From Setomelanomma holmii (lineage: Eukaryota > Ascomycota > Dothideomycetes > Pleosporales > Phaeosphaeriaceae), in NCBI GenBank assembly GCA_010015745.1, contig ML978275.1:29724-93723 (forward strand): a stretch of 64,000 nt of DNA. Direction: 5' to 3'. Below, one piece after another: positions 11,390 through 23,450 of this stretch. The notes beneath the pieces were generated by a model that saw only the letters and a list, made by a program, of their open reading frames with translations, was not told the DNA's origin and searched no databases. Both the position numbers and the translations under genes were made by a program. Numbering within the stretch: the stretch's first letter is position 1; each line of letters opens with the position of its first letter.

Positions 11390-12178
11390 CTACGCAGTCT
11401 TCTTCCACTGTCCCCAAACACCTAGCAACGAACTCGTCGTCCCCGCCAACCCAACCATCCCATCATCCAACTCCGCCCACCCCAACGCACTCGACGGAAT
11501 TGTAATATCACAAAGATCACTCAAAAGCTGCACCTTCACCGCATTCAACTCCTTCTCCACCTTCTTCTTCTCCACCACCTTCTCGGGCTCACTCGACTGC
11601 GCAATCGCCTTTGCCCTCAAACTCAAGCCGTAGTACGAGTAAATCCCGCTCGCAATCGAGAACGACAGCCCCATAAACCACGCCCGATATCCCTCGCGCA
11701 ACATGCGCGTCGCTGCGCCAAACTTGCGAATGCCCGTAGCGTCCAGCACGCACGCATTGTCGAGCAGCATGTACGCGGCATACCCGAGCTGGCGGCCGAC
11801 GGTGCAGAAGCGCAGCACGGGGTCCATGGATTTGGCATCGGACGCGACGGCCGCGGCGCGGAAGTGTTCGACGAATTTGCCGACGCGCATGAGTTTGCGG
11901 GTTGCGCCAAATTGCTTCTTGGTCGCTTCGAAGGGGGATATGGAGGATTGCGGGCGGTTTGTGCGGTATAGGTACCACGCGAGGAAGCGGGAGAAGTATT
12001 GGAGCGTGCGGAGGAGCTTGTCGCGGCCGACTGGTGAGGTGTCAGTGAGTGATAGCACATTGGGTAGATGGGCTGGGTAGGATGTGTGGGATGGAGAGTC
12101 AGGATACATACCGGTTGTCGCGATAAACTTCAGGTAATGCGACACCGTCGGGTGGTAGATGAGGGCGTCTGCAACCAT
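11390..12178 (-). CDS. PEX11: Peroxisomal membrane elongation protein PEX11
   Basis: Promotes peroxisome elongation and division at the peroxisomal membrane. Exons 12112-12178 and 11390-12030 with an 81-base intron (GTATGT donor, CAG acceptor) give 235 residues, matching yeast Pex11 in length. The joined start reads MVADALIYHPTVSHYLKFIA then TTVGRDKLLRTLQYFSRFLA, the amphipathic helix region that bends membranes. Further conserved stretches are FRAAAVASDAKSMDPVLRFC, GRQLGYAAYMLLDN and the C-terminal glycine-rich hydrophobic tail (VGLAGTTSSLLGVWGQWKKT). The unspliced frame is also open through the intron, so splicing rests on homology of the joined sequence. Single-copy in this window. Confidence 0.93.
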   Translation of the reverse strand: MVADALIYHPTVSHYLKFIATTGMYPDSPSHTSYPAHLPNVLSLTDTSPVGRDKLLRTLQYFSRFLAWYLYRTNRPQSSISPFEATKKQFGATRKLMRVGKFVEHFRAAAVASDAKSMDPVLRFCTVGRQLGYAAYMLLDNACVLDATGIRKFGAATRMLREGYRAWFMGLSFSIASGIYSYYGLSLRAKAIAQSSEPEKVVEKKKVEKELNAVKVQLLSDLCDITIPSSALGWAELDDGMVGLAGTTSSLLGVWGQWKKTA

Positions 12179-12653
12179 CTTGTCTGCTTCCTTATCACCA
12201 ACAAAGATACCGAGGATGACTCGAGAAGGTGAGAAGTCCAGGACGGGCTTATGTTCTCAACTAAGGTTGAAAGGTGTTTCAATGGTTCTTTGTGGCTGAC
12301 GAGTGAGTAAAGGAGTGATGGTCCACAAGGTGCGGCCGTGGATGCGGATGCGCAGAAGGAGAGGTGGAGTTGTCGACTTCTGGTTGCTTGTGATTTCACC
12401 GGCTGCGTATGAATCGTCAACCTCGGCTCATGTCACGCGAACCCATAAACCGGAGCGCCAAGCGACGGAGCACTTGCACGGGGAATATTACTTCATTTGG
12501 CACTTTTTAGTATGATACCTATATCTCGAAACTCGAGATCAAATGCGCCTTCAGCCACCATCCTACCACAGGGCTATCCGATACCCAGTGCTATGCGCTC
12601 CTTTGGCGCGCCAAACGCCCTATGCGAACGCCGTGTCCGATGCTTCAGGGCCA
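12179..12653. other. Intergenic between ABD1 3' end and PEX11 start
   Basis: 475 bases; contains the PEX11 promoter and the ABD1 terminator. No gene seen. Confidence 0.6.
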
Positions 12654-14048
12654 CTAGACTTTGTAGAAGCAGAATGTATGATAGAAGTCAGCAGCTTCCA
12701 GCTCCTCCTCCGTGGTCAACAAGCGGCCGCCTCCCCTTGCACGCACACCCATCCGCTCACTCAGCGGACCTAGTTCTGGATCGTTCTTTTGCTCGTCCCA
12801 CACCTCTCGGAATGGCCTGCGGTACTGGAGCTCGAGGTTGTAGTCCTCCGCCAGCGCACGGAACGCTTCCCACGGCACGACGTATTCGGGAGCTTCGACC
12901 GCTTCCTCGAGGAAGTAGAAGTACTTCCAGCCGTACGGTGGTCTGAACATGCCATCGGGTGGTGTCTTGCCGGGAAACCTCACACTGTAGATGCTGTTGC
13001 CAAACTTGAATCCCTCATCTTCGACTTCACCGTCTTCTTCCTCTGCTTGTTTCTCCTTGCCTTTCGTGTCCTTTGCTTCGCCGTTGGTCTCACCGTTCGC
13101 ATGTTCTGACTCGCCCGGCTTGGGACTGTCCAGGCTCTTTTCGGGATCCCAATCATCCTCGTCGTCGCTTGCAAAGGTCGGTCGATCGTCTTCTTCTTCG
13201 TCAGCGGCCCCATTGACCTCTGGGGGCGCGGTGCCCTTGGCCTTGTGATGCTCGATCACCTTCTGTGTGAGGACGTCAGAGTTCGGAATGCATCCAATGA
13301 AGCGACCACCCTTCTTCAAGGCCCCCGACACGTTCCTCAACATGCCCTTGGCCTTCTCCTCGCTTTCGAAAGCGTAGTGCATGCAGAACATCATCGTAAC
13401 TATGTCCCAGCCTCCACCACCCCAGCGTTGGCTCATGGCATTGCCAGGCCCAGCCGCTGGATCGATGCCGACCTCCTTGATGATGGGTATATCGCCTAGC
13501 CACTCGCCGAAGCAGTCTTTGGCGTAGAACTCGGCGTGGAATATGCGGCGTGCCTTCCTCTGTTGCTCTGCGTATCGATCTTTTGCTTGCTTGATTGAGA
13601 CGTCGGCCGGGTCGCAGCCCACGTACAGCTCCACCTTCCTCGAAGCCTGCCATTTCTGCAAATCGCCCCCCTTTCCGCAGCCAATGTCTAGGATCTTGAG
13701 GTTGCGCTCGTCGCCAATGAACTTTTGTATGGTGGATGACTTGACCCAGTTATTGAAGCTGCGCAGTCCTTTGATCTTGCTGTCTGTCTTGCGGAACTCT
13801 CGACCGCGCTCTGGCACCATGTTGTAGTGTTGCTTGACCACATCATGTACGCCTCGCTGCTGAGCGTCGCGCTTCGCTCGCTCTTCTGCCTCTCGCTCCC
13901 GCTCCTGTTGTCGCTTGCGCGCTTCTTCACGGTCTGCTGCACTAAGACGCGCGCCAGCACCCGGTCGCTTCCTTTGTCGTGGTGGTGATCTCGACGGGGA
14001 TCTCGAAGGCTCGCGCGCGCGCTTCCTGCCTTGATCATCACCTCCCAT
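12654..14048 (-). CDS. ABD1: mRNA cap guanine-N7 methyltransferase
   Basis: Nuclear enzyme that methylates the GpppN cap of nascent mRNA using S-adenosylmethionine. Single exon, 464 residues. Residues 1-65 are Arg/Ser/Glu-rich (RSPSRSPPRQRKRP then a coiled charged stretch). The catalytic fold follows: HYN and RGREFRKTDSKIKGLRSFNNWVKS (about 74-103), SAM motif LKILDIGCGKGGDLQKW (118-134), YVGCDPADVSI, FDIV-like GWDIVTMMFCMHYAFES, and GGRFIGCIPNSDV. An acidic, Ser/Lys-rich insert of about 65 residues (roughly 275-345) separates the core from the C-terminal NSIYSVRF and PYGWKYFYFLEEAV region, as often seen in filamentous fungi. It is divergent from RPN7 across about 440 bases. Confidence 0.96.
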   Translation of the reverse strand: MGGDDQGRKRAREPSRSPSRSPPRQRKRPGAGARLSAADREEARKRQQEREREAEERAKRDAQQRGVHDVVKQHYNMVPERGREFRKTDSKIKGLRSFNNWVKSSTIQKFIGDERNLKILDIGCGKGGDLQKWQASRKVELYVGCDPADVSIKQAKDRYAEQQRKARRIFHAEFYAKDCFGEWLGDIPIIKEVGIDPAAGPGNAMSQRWGGGGWDIVTMMFCMHYAFESEEKAKGMLRNVSGALKKGGRFIGCIPNSDVLTQKVIEHHKAKGTAPPEVNGAADEEEDDRPTFASDDEDDWDPEKSLDSPKPGESEHANGETNGEAKDTKGKEKQAEEEDGEVEDEGFKFGNSIYSVRFPGKTPPDGMFRPPYGWKYFYFLEEAVEAPEYVVPWEAFRALAEDYNLELQYRRPFREVWDEQKNDPELGPLSERMGVRARGGGRLLTTEEELEAADFYHTFCFYKV

Positions 14049-14492
14049 TGTAGGAGAGTTCGAAGCGCGTAGGTGGGCCAGAGGTTAAGACCCTATTGTT
14101 TCGTTGTGGGTGGGTATCGACTATGGTGTGATGTGCTCAGTGTTGGTGAAGCTGGTTGTATAGCTTCAGAAATGCCTGGACTCGTCGTGCTTCAGGAAGT
14201 GCACCAGAATGAGTGTAGAGTACCCTGGCACTTAGCCAGCCGTCTCGTAAAATCGTGATAATGGGCGGGAAAATTGTTTCAATGTAGAGAAAGAAGAGCA
14301 ATGAAAGACTGTGAGCTGAGGAAGGTACCACGGCGGAGCGTTGGTCTGGCCGCGCCAAGGCCGCCTTCCGCCCGCATCATCGCGTAGCTTGAGCTGCAGA
14401 GCAGAGCCTCATAAACACACACGACACCAGCACCTCTACCGCTCCGACACCCTCACCCGATATCACCCGCGTATTCCACCCATACCTTCAAG
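14049..14492. promoter_or_regulatory. Divergent promoter ABD1 / RPN7
   Basis: 444 bases between the two start codons, which face away from each other. Both are constitutive nuclear/cytosolic machinery genes, so a shared promoter is plausible. I see no clear TATA box. Confidence 0.5.
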
Positions 14493-16049
14493 ATGGGTGA
14501 TCCTCAGTTCGCCAAGTATCCCGACCTGCAGCTGGCGCAGAGCATCTTCCAGCTCACCAATCCCACCGCCTCCAAGTCCGCCAAAGAGTTGTCGCTCAAG
14601 TCGGTCGAGGATGCCATCTCAGAACACAAAATGGCGCCGCTGTACCGGTACCTGGCCCACCCGACAGAAGGTGTCCTGAATGCTCCAGGCGAGGGTTCAG
14701 CAGAGGCTCCGACTAGCAACAGAAGACCTTCCGCAAGTATCGCAAACATGCTCGCCACAAGAAATCCGTCGTTAGACGTGCCTATGTCCTGGGACGAGAA
14801 GCGATACGAGACCTTAAAGGCAGAGAACGAGAAAGAGCTAGAGGTGATACAGAAGGAGGAGGACGAGGCAGCAGAGAAAGCTGGTGAGACAGAAGTGCAG
14901 GCAGCTCGGGGCAAGCGGGCAGAGCTCTACAACCGCATAGGAGACAAAGTATGATACTCAAAGGAACTTGCCATGTGTCTATACTGACTCTGGGCAGGAC
15001 AAGGCGATTGCGAGCTACGAAGCCATTTTCGAGAAGACCGGCATCTTAGGCACAAAGATCGACCTCGTCCTTGCCATAATACGACTCGCTCTCTTTTTCG
15101 GTGACCGTGTACTAGCGAAGAAGAGCATCGACAGGGCAAGCGCGTTGGTCGAGAGCGGAGGTGACTGGGACCGTCGGAATCGTCTCAAGGCATACACTGG
15201 ACTACACTACCTCACGGTCCGATCATACCTGCAAGCTGCACCGCTTCTCCTCGACAGCTTGTCAACCTTCACCAGCTACGAGCTTTGCAGCTACTCAAGC
15301 CTCGTCATATACGCAATACTAGCAGGATCAGTATCGCTGAAGCGGGTCGACTTCAAGTCAAAGGTGGTCGATGCACCGGAGATCAAGGCTATCGTTGGCA
15401 GCGGAGAAGAGAAACTCGCAGCCATTACTGGCCACACATCAGCCGGTCCCGCAGCTGGCGACGAGGAGATGACAGATGCTTCGACTTCAGCAACTCCAGC
15501 ACCAGCTGCCGTGAACCTCACAACTCTTGGTGGGCAACAAGACAAGGAAGTCGCCGTCGACTTCTCGCCACTGTCCAAGTTGGTGAAGAGCTTATACGAG
15601 GGCGACTACAAGAGCTTCTTTGGTGCACTGGGTGAGGTCGAGGTCAACTTCCTGAGCCACGACCGATACCTGTACGAGCACCGCGGCTGGTATGTGCGCG
15701 AGATGCGTCTGCGAGGCTACCAACAACTGCTTCAGTCATACCGGGTTGTCGGCCTTCAAAGCATGGCCAACGACTTCGGTGTTACTGTTGACTTCCTCGA
15801 CAAGTAAGTCGAACCACTGCCGAGCATGCTTTCTCTTCAACACTAATCTTGCATAGGGACCTCGCCAAGTTCATTGCTGCAGACCGCATCCCGTGCACCA
15901 TCGACCGTGTCAAGGGCATCATTGAGACCAACCGACCAGACGACAAGAACAAGCAGTATGCCGACGTTGTTAAGCAGGGTGACCAACTTATCACCAAGCT
16001 ACAGAAGTATGGTCAATCAGTCAGGTTGAGGGGCAGCGAGCGTGGTTAG
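14493..16049 (+). CDS. RPN7: 26S proteasome regulatory subunit Rpn7
   Basis: Non-ATPase lid subunit of the 19S regulatory particle. Exons 14493-14948, 14998-15803 and 15857-16049 (49- and 53-base introns; donors GTATGA and GTAAGT) give 484 residues. N-terminus MGDPQFAKYPDLQLAQSIFQL and the HKMAPLYRYL stretch, then a helical repeat region (KAIASYEAIFEKTGILGTKIDLVLAIIRLALFF is its core; GDWDRRNRLKAYTGLHYLTVRSY follows) are diagnostic of Rpn7. The PCI domain occupies about residues 290-450 (YKSFFGALGEVEVNFL; VREMRLRGYQQLLQSYR; FIAADRIPCTIDRVKGIIETN). A Ser/Thr/Ala-rich insert (about 300-330) interrupts the region before the PCI domain. Divergent from ABD1. Confidence 0.96.
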
Positions 16050-18422
16050 AAGCTCGCGAATGGGTGCACGTGTAATGATCAAGCATTGTAGACTTAGACT
16101 TCAAGCGTACTGTTCGCTGAGGAAATACAAAAGCTACCAGCATGATATCGCCACCACCTTACCCTGGTCGCGGTCCGACTTCATATGCCGTCAAATCTAG
16201 ACGAGGTGAAAGAGAGCTTCAACCCGTGCGGGGTAGATACGGATGGTCAAGCATGGTGCATAGATTGGGTCGGAATCAGGCTGATATAGGAGTTGACACC
16301 GTTGCTGGGACTTCAGAAGCAAGATTCGCGAAGAATTGAGCTCAGCCTCTATCCTTGCGGCTTGTGAAATCGAGCGCCACATCTGCCGCGTGTGAAGCGT
16401 GATGTGCAAATGTAGATGAGACGTGAACTGCGCAGAACATGCGGGGGCGCAGGTCGATATAGTGCGTCTTATAGCATGGTACTTTCCCAAGCAACCGTGT
16501 CGTACCTGCCTCGCTTACCGTACGCCCAATCGTTGACCACTCATCTTGTCGCTCACTACATCACACCAGCTAACAAGTTTCAACTCCCGCAAAAGGACTC
16601 GTAGATCCGTCCTGCACCTAGACAGTCCGGCCTCGATTACGAGGAGGCGAATAAGCGAACATACACTACGCGGTCGAACGAAAGTGTATTTGGCGTCTTG
16701 TACAATCCCGACAACACAGAGGGCAGGTGTATGTCACCACTCGCATCCCCAGACGATGTAGCAGATGCTAATTGTAGAACAGAGAAGTAACACCATACTA
16801 GAAATGCATAGCAACCTTATACAAAGAGCCAATGATGTTGTAATCAAGCCTTGTGACGCCCTGCAGCTATCTGAAAGGGTGTCGAGAGGCTCAGCCTTGC
16901 CACCGCATGCACCAGGGGTTGCACTGCGGACATCGCTTGGAAGATGACCGCAGTATGCAGCAGAACAACGCCCAATACGTGTTGTCAACCGTTAAGTGTC
17001 GTGTTTGATAACCCCGAGAAGCGCAGATGGGATTGGCATGATTAACGTTACCGACGGTCGGTCGAAGGCTGCACATTCGAGCACCGCCGCACTTGCAGTT
17101 GAGACAACCAACATTGCTGTCGAAGGCGAAGCACACCAGACAACATCTGTCAGAAGCAGCCATCCGCAGAGCAAGGACACACTCGAGTACGGCGTCTGCA
17201 TCGCGCTGCTCGCTACGTGACACGGTTACACCGACGGGTGTTGTACCACACCCATTCCCTAGCCACGATGCAGCCACACCTGCAATCGACTTGACTACAC
17301 TACACAATAGCGTGCTTGCTAGTAGTAGAAGCTCGCTTCCACCGGGAGTTGACACAAGTACCGCCAACGCTGATCTTACTCTGCATGGGATTGCCCCGGG
17401 TTTCATAAAACCATTCGCAAACTTTCGCGGAGTTGTACCAAAGAAGCCACCAACATACGTCACGCTGCGGGCGTTCAGCATAATCATGTTGCTTTGCTCT
17501 GCACAGCTTTGTGCATGTGTTGTCTTCGGAAGACTTGCCTACAGCCTGAGGGCGTTGCAATCTCAAGCAGGAAATAGGGCCGAACTTTGCCATTTTGCAA
17601 GATCTGGTGGAGAACAACTGCATGCTCATCTAGGCCGTTTTATTCGTTGTTCTTGGGAACAAGGTTTGGCACCTTGTTTCACTTACCAAGGCACGAGGCC
17701 CCGCCGCTGTGTGAGGTATCGACCAATCAAAACGTCTCAACGCTTGGTGAACTCACCACCACCCGCGAGCCGCAACCAGCGCACGCTTCAGCTGTCTGTT
17801 GCCCCTTGATTCGGAGAGTCTCTCCGTCCAACAGTTCTCAATTCCTAAACTGTCTTGACGAATCTTGCAAGTTCTCCGCTTCACACCAGGATGCAGCAGC
17901 GCAAAACAGACCGACTTGAAGACCTAGCGTTGGCTTCCGGGGTCCGAGAGACATGTCCAACGTCAACACTGCTGGCTTCGTGACCGAACCGCCTGCTTGG
18001 CAGCCTATCACACCGTTTCGAGTCCCACGGAGCAGGGGTTCGGAGATGCAAAGGGAGGCCCTGCACCAGAACGACCTAAAATGATATCCCCTAGACAAGG
18101 CAGGGACCGCATGTGGTGAGGCATGGAACGGTGCGCCATTCCCTTAGTGGCCCCGGCAAAGTTGGCTGTAAGCATATATTGCCTTTGACACTTCGCCCTT
18201 CCAGCCTTACTCTGGAGCAACGAGTCGGGGGCCATACAATCGACGACTTCACCCACAAGCATTAATCCTCCCTCAGGACACCCATTGAAGCACGAGAGAA
18301 CATGTAGGAGAGAACCACAGCGTATAATCACATCGCTTGCCAAAACCCTTCGGCAGAAATCCGTTTCAATTCGACAATTTCCAGTTGCAGTAAAGTTCAG
18401 AAGATATATCATCAGAGACACT
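16050..18422. other. Long region without a recognised gene (2.4 kb)
   Basis: After RPN7 there is a 3' region, then sequence with sizeable open frames on both strands over the same bases (17093-17809 plus, 238 codons; 16891-17487 minus, 198 codons; 18008-18685 minus, 225 codons). None has a recognisable domain, all are Cys/Ser/Arg-rich, and their overlap argues that at most one could be real. I found no terminal inverted repeats or transposase remains. The right end holds the promoter of the SAT4-type gene. Confidence 0.5.
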
Positions 18423-20019
18423 ATGGTGTTCGTTACGGGACTATCGGATCCTAAGCACCATCCTGACAATGCCAACCTTCCTACCCTCAACTCAGCAGCG
18501 ACAATCATAGGAGTGACGATATCAGTACTGGTATGCAGACCGTTATTCAAATGGGCACAACGCATAGCTGACCAAACTACGATAGTCATTAGCGGTCGTA
18601 TGTATCGCTTTGCGACTATGGGTGCGCCTTCGCGATGGACTCTGGGGCTGGGACGATGCCTTCGTGTTGCTGTCGGGCATTGCAAGTATCGTAGGAGATG
18701 GCATGGTGTGCCTCAGTGCGTACTTGACATTCTACTGTCACATCATCTTGCTGACATATGGCAGTGCCACGGGATGGAATGGGCTTGCATTTCTGGACGC
18801 TTGATTATGCTCATCTCCTCTCCTACTTCAGAGTACGACTTCGTTTTAGCATTCTTCTCGTGCTGATCTAACACCACATAGCACATATATTCGACAAACA
18901 TATGTTACAGTGCTAGTGCTTGCTTCATCAAGCTTGCCATCCTGTTCCAGTACCTCAGGCTCTTCGCGGAATACGAGTCTTCGATGCCTGCAAATCGATA
19001 TCGTCTCGCTCGGAGAACTGTCCTCTCACTCATCACGTTGAGCTCGGTATGGGGCCTGACCTTCTTCCTGCTGGCTATCTTTCCTTGTAGTCCCATTGCG
19101 AAGAATTGGAACCCTTTCATGAAAGGAACCTGTTTCGGCTGGGGTAGCAAGGAGCCTAAGGAGTTCTTTGCGATGTTTGCGAGTCATGCCGCAAGCAACA
19201 CCTTTCTGGATATCCTGGTGCTGTTGGCTCCCGTGCCGTTCTTGGGCAGGCTACAACTTGCTGGGAAGAGCAGAGCAGGGTTGATCACGCTCTTCACATT
19301 GGGCTGCATGTATGTTCAATGCTCTTGATACGAGCTTCCGCTTCGTCCCGCAGTGCACAACGAATGCTAACAAAGGTTTCAGTGTCGTCTCAGTGGCTAT
19401 CGGACGCATGATCTCCCTTACCATCAATCGTGCGGGCACCATTCCCGTCCTCGACATGTCCTACCACACGCCATCCATTTACATATTCTCCGTCCTCGAA
19501 GTGAACATTGCCATCATCGCCGCCTCGATCCCGATCTTCTGGCCAGTGATCGCCACCTTTGCAAGCAACAAGATTTGGGTAGTCAACGAGATCGAGGTCC
19601 GCGTTGAGAACGCTTCGCGAGACAGCTTCTCGACGAGTGGCGAGATTGGTCTTGTAGAGCAGGGCTCTTGGGGCAAAGAGGATTTGAAAGAAGACTTTGG
19701 CGGGAGAACGAGCAGATTGAGCGAGCTGGCAAAGACGTACGATCGCGCAGACTCGCGCACTCATCGCCACAAGCAGAGCAATACATCCTCACTTGGGCGG
19801 TCATTGGGGATCAATATAGGTACCCGCCCGTCACAAGAGTCGCAACGCAGTTTATGTCACAATCCTTATGTAGGATTGCGAAGTGATGGGACGATCAGCC
19901 GCGGCGAGAGGGAAGACTGGTTTGTGGAAGTGGACAGGCAAAATACGGCTGGAAAAACAACAACGACGGTTGAGACAACAGACATACCTTTTACGCATAT
20001 CAAGGCGTTGGAGAGATGA
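18423..20019 (+). CDS. SAT4-type (fungal rhodopsin-domain) integral membrane protein
   Basis: Seven-helix membrane protein of the large fungal rhodopsin-domain/PTH11-like family; role probably sensing or unknown. Five exons: 18423-18530, 18586-18715, 18765-18832, 18882-19309 and 19383-20019, all joined in frame to 456 residues. The short third exon was found because only it supplies the conserved GMGLHFWTLDYAHLLSYFR segment; its intron has a CTGAC branch site. Hallmarks: ALRLWVRLRDGLWGWDDAFVLL (helix 1-2), CFIKLAILFQYLRLF, CSPIAKNWNPFMKGTCF (family CxPxxxxW and C pair), DILVLLAPVPFLGRLQL, then the last helices. The C-terminal 150 residues are hydrophilic and Ser/Thr/Glu-rich, presumably cytosolic. 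It precedes the GIT1-like transporter on the same strand, about 1.1 kb away. Confidence 0.88.
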
Positions 20020-21116
20020 GCGCTGGAAGCTGGGAGGTTAATGATGTGTCCATGTTTTGCTCCTTAGCGTGATACCCTCAATTGCGACTGATCGTTACTG
20101 CCAAAAGAGTGCCGTGCCCTTGGCTTGCTGTGCCTTCCCTACACTACGAAGCATTATGTATTATTGATCCGAGATCATCCTCTTTTTGTCATATGAACAC
20201 TCCTCACCTCATTTTCATACACAACAGCGACCGCATCTACACCACGCAGGCTTGATCGCCATAGCAGCCAGTTGACGCGCGGAACTCGGCACACGAATAC
20301 GTACCCCATCCCCACTCTGAGCCTCAAGTCTACTTCGCGACGCCATCTTTTTTATCTCCAGAGTCCACTGACAGCGTCCAAGAAGCGCACGCGAGCAATC
20401 CAGTCGGACAACCCGAGATAAGCTTCGCTGCCAGAGGATAAGCTCCACACTCCGTCAGCGGCGTCGGGGTGGCTAGCCTCATGCGGGGTCACGGCAACGC
20501 TCAGCGAAGCTTGAACGCAAGCATCAACACCACCACTTTCGAATTTCGAGATCAGATGAAACAGCAACAGCGACGGCGAAGATTTTCGAGAATTCCCTGC
20601 GTGGAAGAGTCCCCGCAGAGTAGCGGTGACATTCTTCCTAGTACAAGGGAAATGCTTCGATCCTATGAACAACCTCCAAGATGACGACGTCCGTGCTCGG
20701 TTGGTATCCCCGCCGGATGCTAACACCTTCTGCATCCAGCGGTGGCTCGTGAGCCGCCACAGTGCAGAAACTCGGACTTTTGAGACTTTCTACTGGTTTC
20801 ATTCGTTGCGGAGTGTAACGAAAACCATGCGTCCTGCCCTACAAGGCAGCGAGCGTAGCGATCACAAGGCCATTTCGAAGATGGTGGCACACAGTACCGC
20901 GGGTCAGGGTTGCAATGAACTAAGAAATTCGGCTTGTGCATAACGGGTGCCGATAAATAGCTGGCAGATCGCCGTTGCGCTGAACCTCAGCCTCGGAATT
21001 GCAACTTTTCTTGCATTCTGCCATCATCGGACTCTTGAGCAGGTCGAATCTCCAACGAGTTGGTCGTGGAATGCTACAATTATACATTAAAGAATCCCTG
21101 GTTACAAGACGTCATC
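20020..21116. other. Intergenic, promoter of GIT1-like gene
   Basis: 1.1 kb. Short overlapping open frames on both strands at 20215-20943 show no domain. No CACGTG phosphate-response box was noticed upstream of the transporter. Confidence 0.5.
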
Positions 21117-22849
21117 ATGGCTTCCGCCGTAGAAGGTCGGCTAAGTGCACACGACGATGCGAATAAGGGCGATGTCGAGCGCCATGGCAGTGTCGCAAGG
21201 ACAGAGAAGGGCAGATGGGAACGTCTTTGGCCCGTGATAGCGTGCGGTGCTGGACTCTTCAGTGATGGTTATTTAAACAACGTACGACTTGCCAAAGTAA
21301 CAAAATTCCCAAGCAACTTTGCGCCCTCAGCAACACCGCCATCGCCAACGCAATTCCAAGCTATCAAGTACTGACTGGGGAACTAGATCATCGGTCCGGT
21401 CAACACCATGCTCAAGACGATCTACCCAGACGCATACGCCAACTCTTCGGCTCAGGCCAACGTTGCAAGTATCACCTTTGCAGGCACGGTTCTCGGTATG
21501 CTATTCTTTGGATACACTTCAGATCACTTTTCGAGGAAGTGGTCGCTCTTCGCATCCACAATCATCATCCTCCTCTTCGCGGCGCTCGGTGCGGGCTCCT
21601 ATGGCGCTGGAGGTAGCCCGACGGGTCTTCTCGCTGCGTTGGTTGCATACCGCTTCTTCTTGGGTATTGGTGAGTTGGCCAGAGATCACGAATTTGGAGC
21701 TAAGAACTGACTCTTTCAGGAATCGGCGGGGAGTACCCTGCAGGTAGTGTTGGCTGCGCAGAGTCGACCGGCGAACTCAAAGAAGGATCGCGAAACAAGT
21801 GGTTCATCCTCTTCACCAACGTCCAGATTGACCTGGCATTCTTTATCTCCGCTATCGTTGCTACCGTCGTGGTTTTAATAACGGGAGAAGGTCATCTGCG
21901 CGCTGCCTGGCGCATTTGCCTTGGAATTGGAATCATCCCACCGCTCTCGCTTCTTTACCTGCGTCTGAAGCTGCAGGAGCCTGAAGCATTCAAGCGAGAG
22001 TCCATGGCCAAAGCGAAGACTCCCTGGTTGCTCGTCATCAAGTACTACTGGTATCGTCTGACCATTGTCAGCATCATTTGGTTCATCTACGATTTCAGCG
22101 CGTACTCCTTCGGTATCTATGCAACATCTATCCTCGCCAATTTGCTTGGTGACTCTGCACCACTTTGGAAGAGTCTTGCATGGAACATCCTCATCAACTT
22201 CTTCTACATGCCTGGATGTCTGGCTGGAGCGTTCGTCGCGGATCTGCCATCTATGGGACCAAAAAAGACGTTGTGCATTGGAGTCATACTGCAGGGCATA
22301 ATTGGGTTCATCATGGCGGGCTGCTACCCCTATCTGAACAAGCCGGAGAACGTGGCTGGATTCGTTGTGGTCTATGGCGTATTCCTGGCGCTCGGAGAAT
22401 TTGGACCAGGTGACAATATTGGACTGGTCGCATCGAAGACTTGTGCGACTGGCATCCGGTAAGGCTCGATCTCCTTCAACTGTTGGGGCACCTTCAACTA
22501 ACGTCATGGCAGAGGGCAATATTACGGCATCGCTGCTGCTGTAGGCAAAATTGGCGCCTTCGCAGGCTCCTATGCTCTCGATGCGATACAGAAGGTAGCC
22601 GGCGATGACAAGATCGCAGCTGGACGAAACCCGTTCTTCGTCGCGTCAAGTTTGGCCTTCCTCGCTGCCGGCCTGGTCCTGCTTCTCCCGCACATTGGTC
22701 AAGATACCATCGACCAGGAGGACATCAAGTTTAGGGAATATTTGCTGGCTAATGGCTACGATACAAGCAAGATGGGTCTCGAGAGCGTAAGCGGGGTAGG
22801 GAGTGATGGAGAGGTTGGCACAACGGCGGTCGCGAACGAGAAATTGTGA
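21117..22849 (+). CDS. GIT1: MFS transporter of the glycerophosphoinositol/phosphate permease type
   Basis: Probable plasma-membrane H+ symporter for glycerophosphodiesters or phosphate, by similarity to Git1. Exons 21117-21281, 21387-21669, 21720-22458 and 22513-22849 join in frame to 507 residues; the introns begin GTACGA, GTGAGT and GTAAGG. Evidence: WPVIACGAGLFSDGYLNN at helix 1, GMLFFGYTSDHFSRKWSLF (loop 2-3 MFS signature), GIGIGGEYPAGSVGCAE (helix 4, the sugar/phosphate-transporter GGEYP box), WRICLGIGIIPPL, then FIYDFSAYSFGIYATSI and GEFGPGDNIGLVASKTC in the C-terminal half. Twelve helices are expected. The exact substrate is inferred; other GGEYP-box permeases (inorganic phosphate) are the main alternative. 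Confidence 0.88.
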
Positions 22850-23450
22850 AGAATACCCGTCACATGTCAACTGCTGAGAATGCAGCTGCAGAAATGATGA
22901 GGAAATTACTTTTGTCATCGATGGACACGTGAAATGGGTCTGGTCTTCTTTGAGACTAGTGCAATCCCCGCTGCCGAGGTCTCTCGAGTTCATTGCCGCA
23001 CAACCGTCAGACGTCACCGAGCCTCCGCCCACTATGCATGCAAGACATCCAAGCTACCCTGCCCGCGTTTCTCTTGTGTGCCTTGCAGACTATAGCCACG
23101 CAGCGCATTTTGGCAGCTGCGCACTCTGGACCCGCAATCCGAGCCATTGAAGTCCCTCGGTTCTTTGTCCATACGATGGCACATCGCTTAAAGAGAAGCT
23201 GAATGCAGAGCCCTAGGACCGACGGCACTAAGGAACAAGCCGTGTAGCTCCACCTATACGGGACGGAGAAACAGCTCAAGATGCGGGTCCAATGCCATTG
23301 AGGGCGTGACCGAGTAGCTTGCGTAGTCTGTTCTTGGTACTAAAGAGACGCCAGGTACCTCGCCGTCAATTGACTGGAAGTCGAGCCTTTGTACCTGTTA
23401 TATACACAACTATCGTGTCTCTTAGCATAGACGACTACTTCTACACCACC
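22850..23450. other. Intergenic before SET gene
   Basis: 600 bases; the open frame continues upstream of the SET gene ATG to about 23319 but lacks conserved sequence there. No other gene seen. Confidence 0.5.

Noticed and set aside
18008..18685. 225-codon minus-strand frame
   Set aside because: Overlaps the first exons of the SAT4-type gene on the other strand and has no domain.
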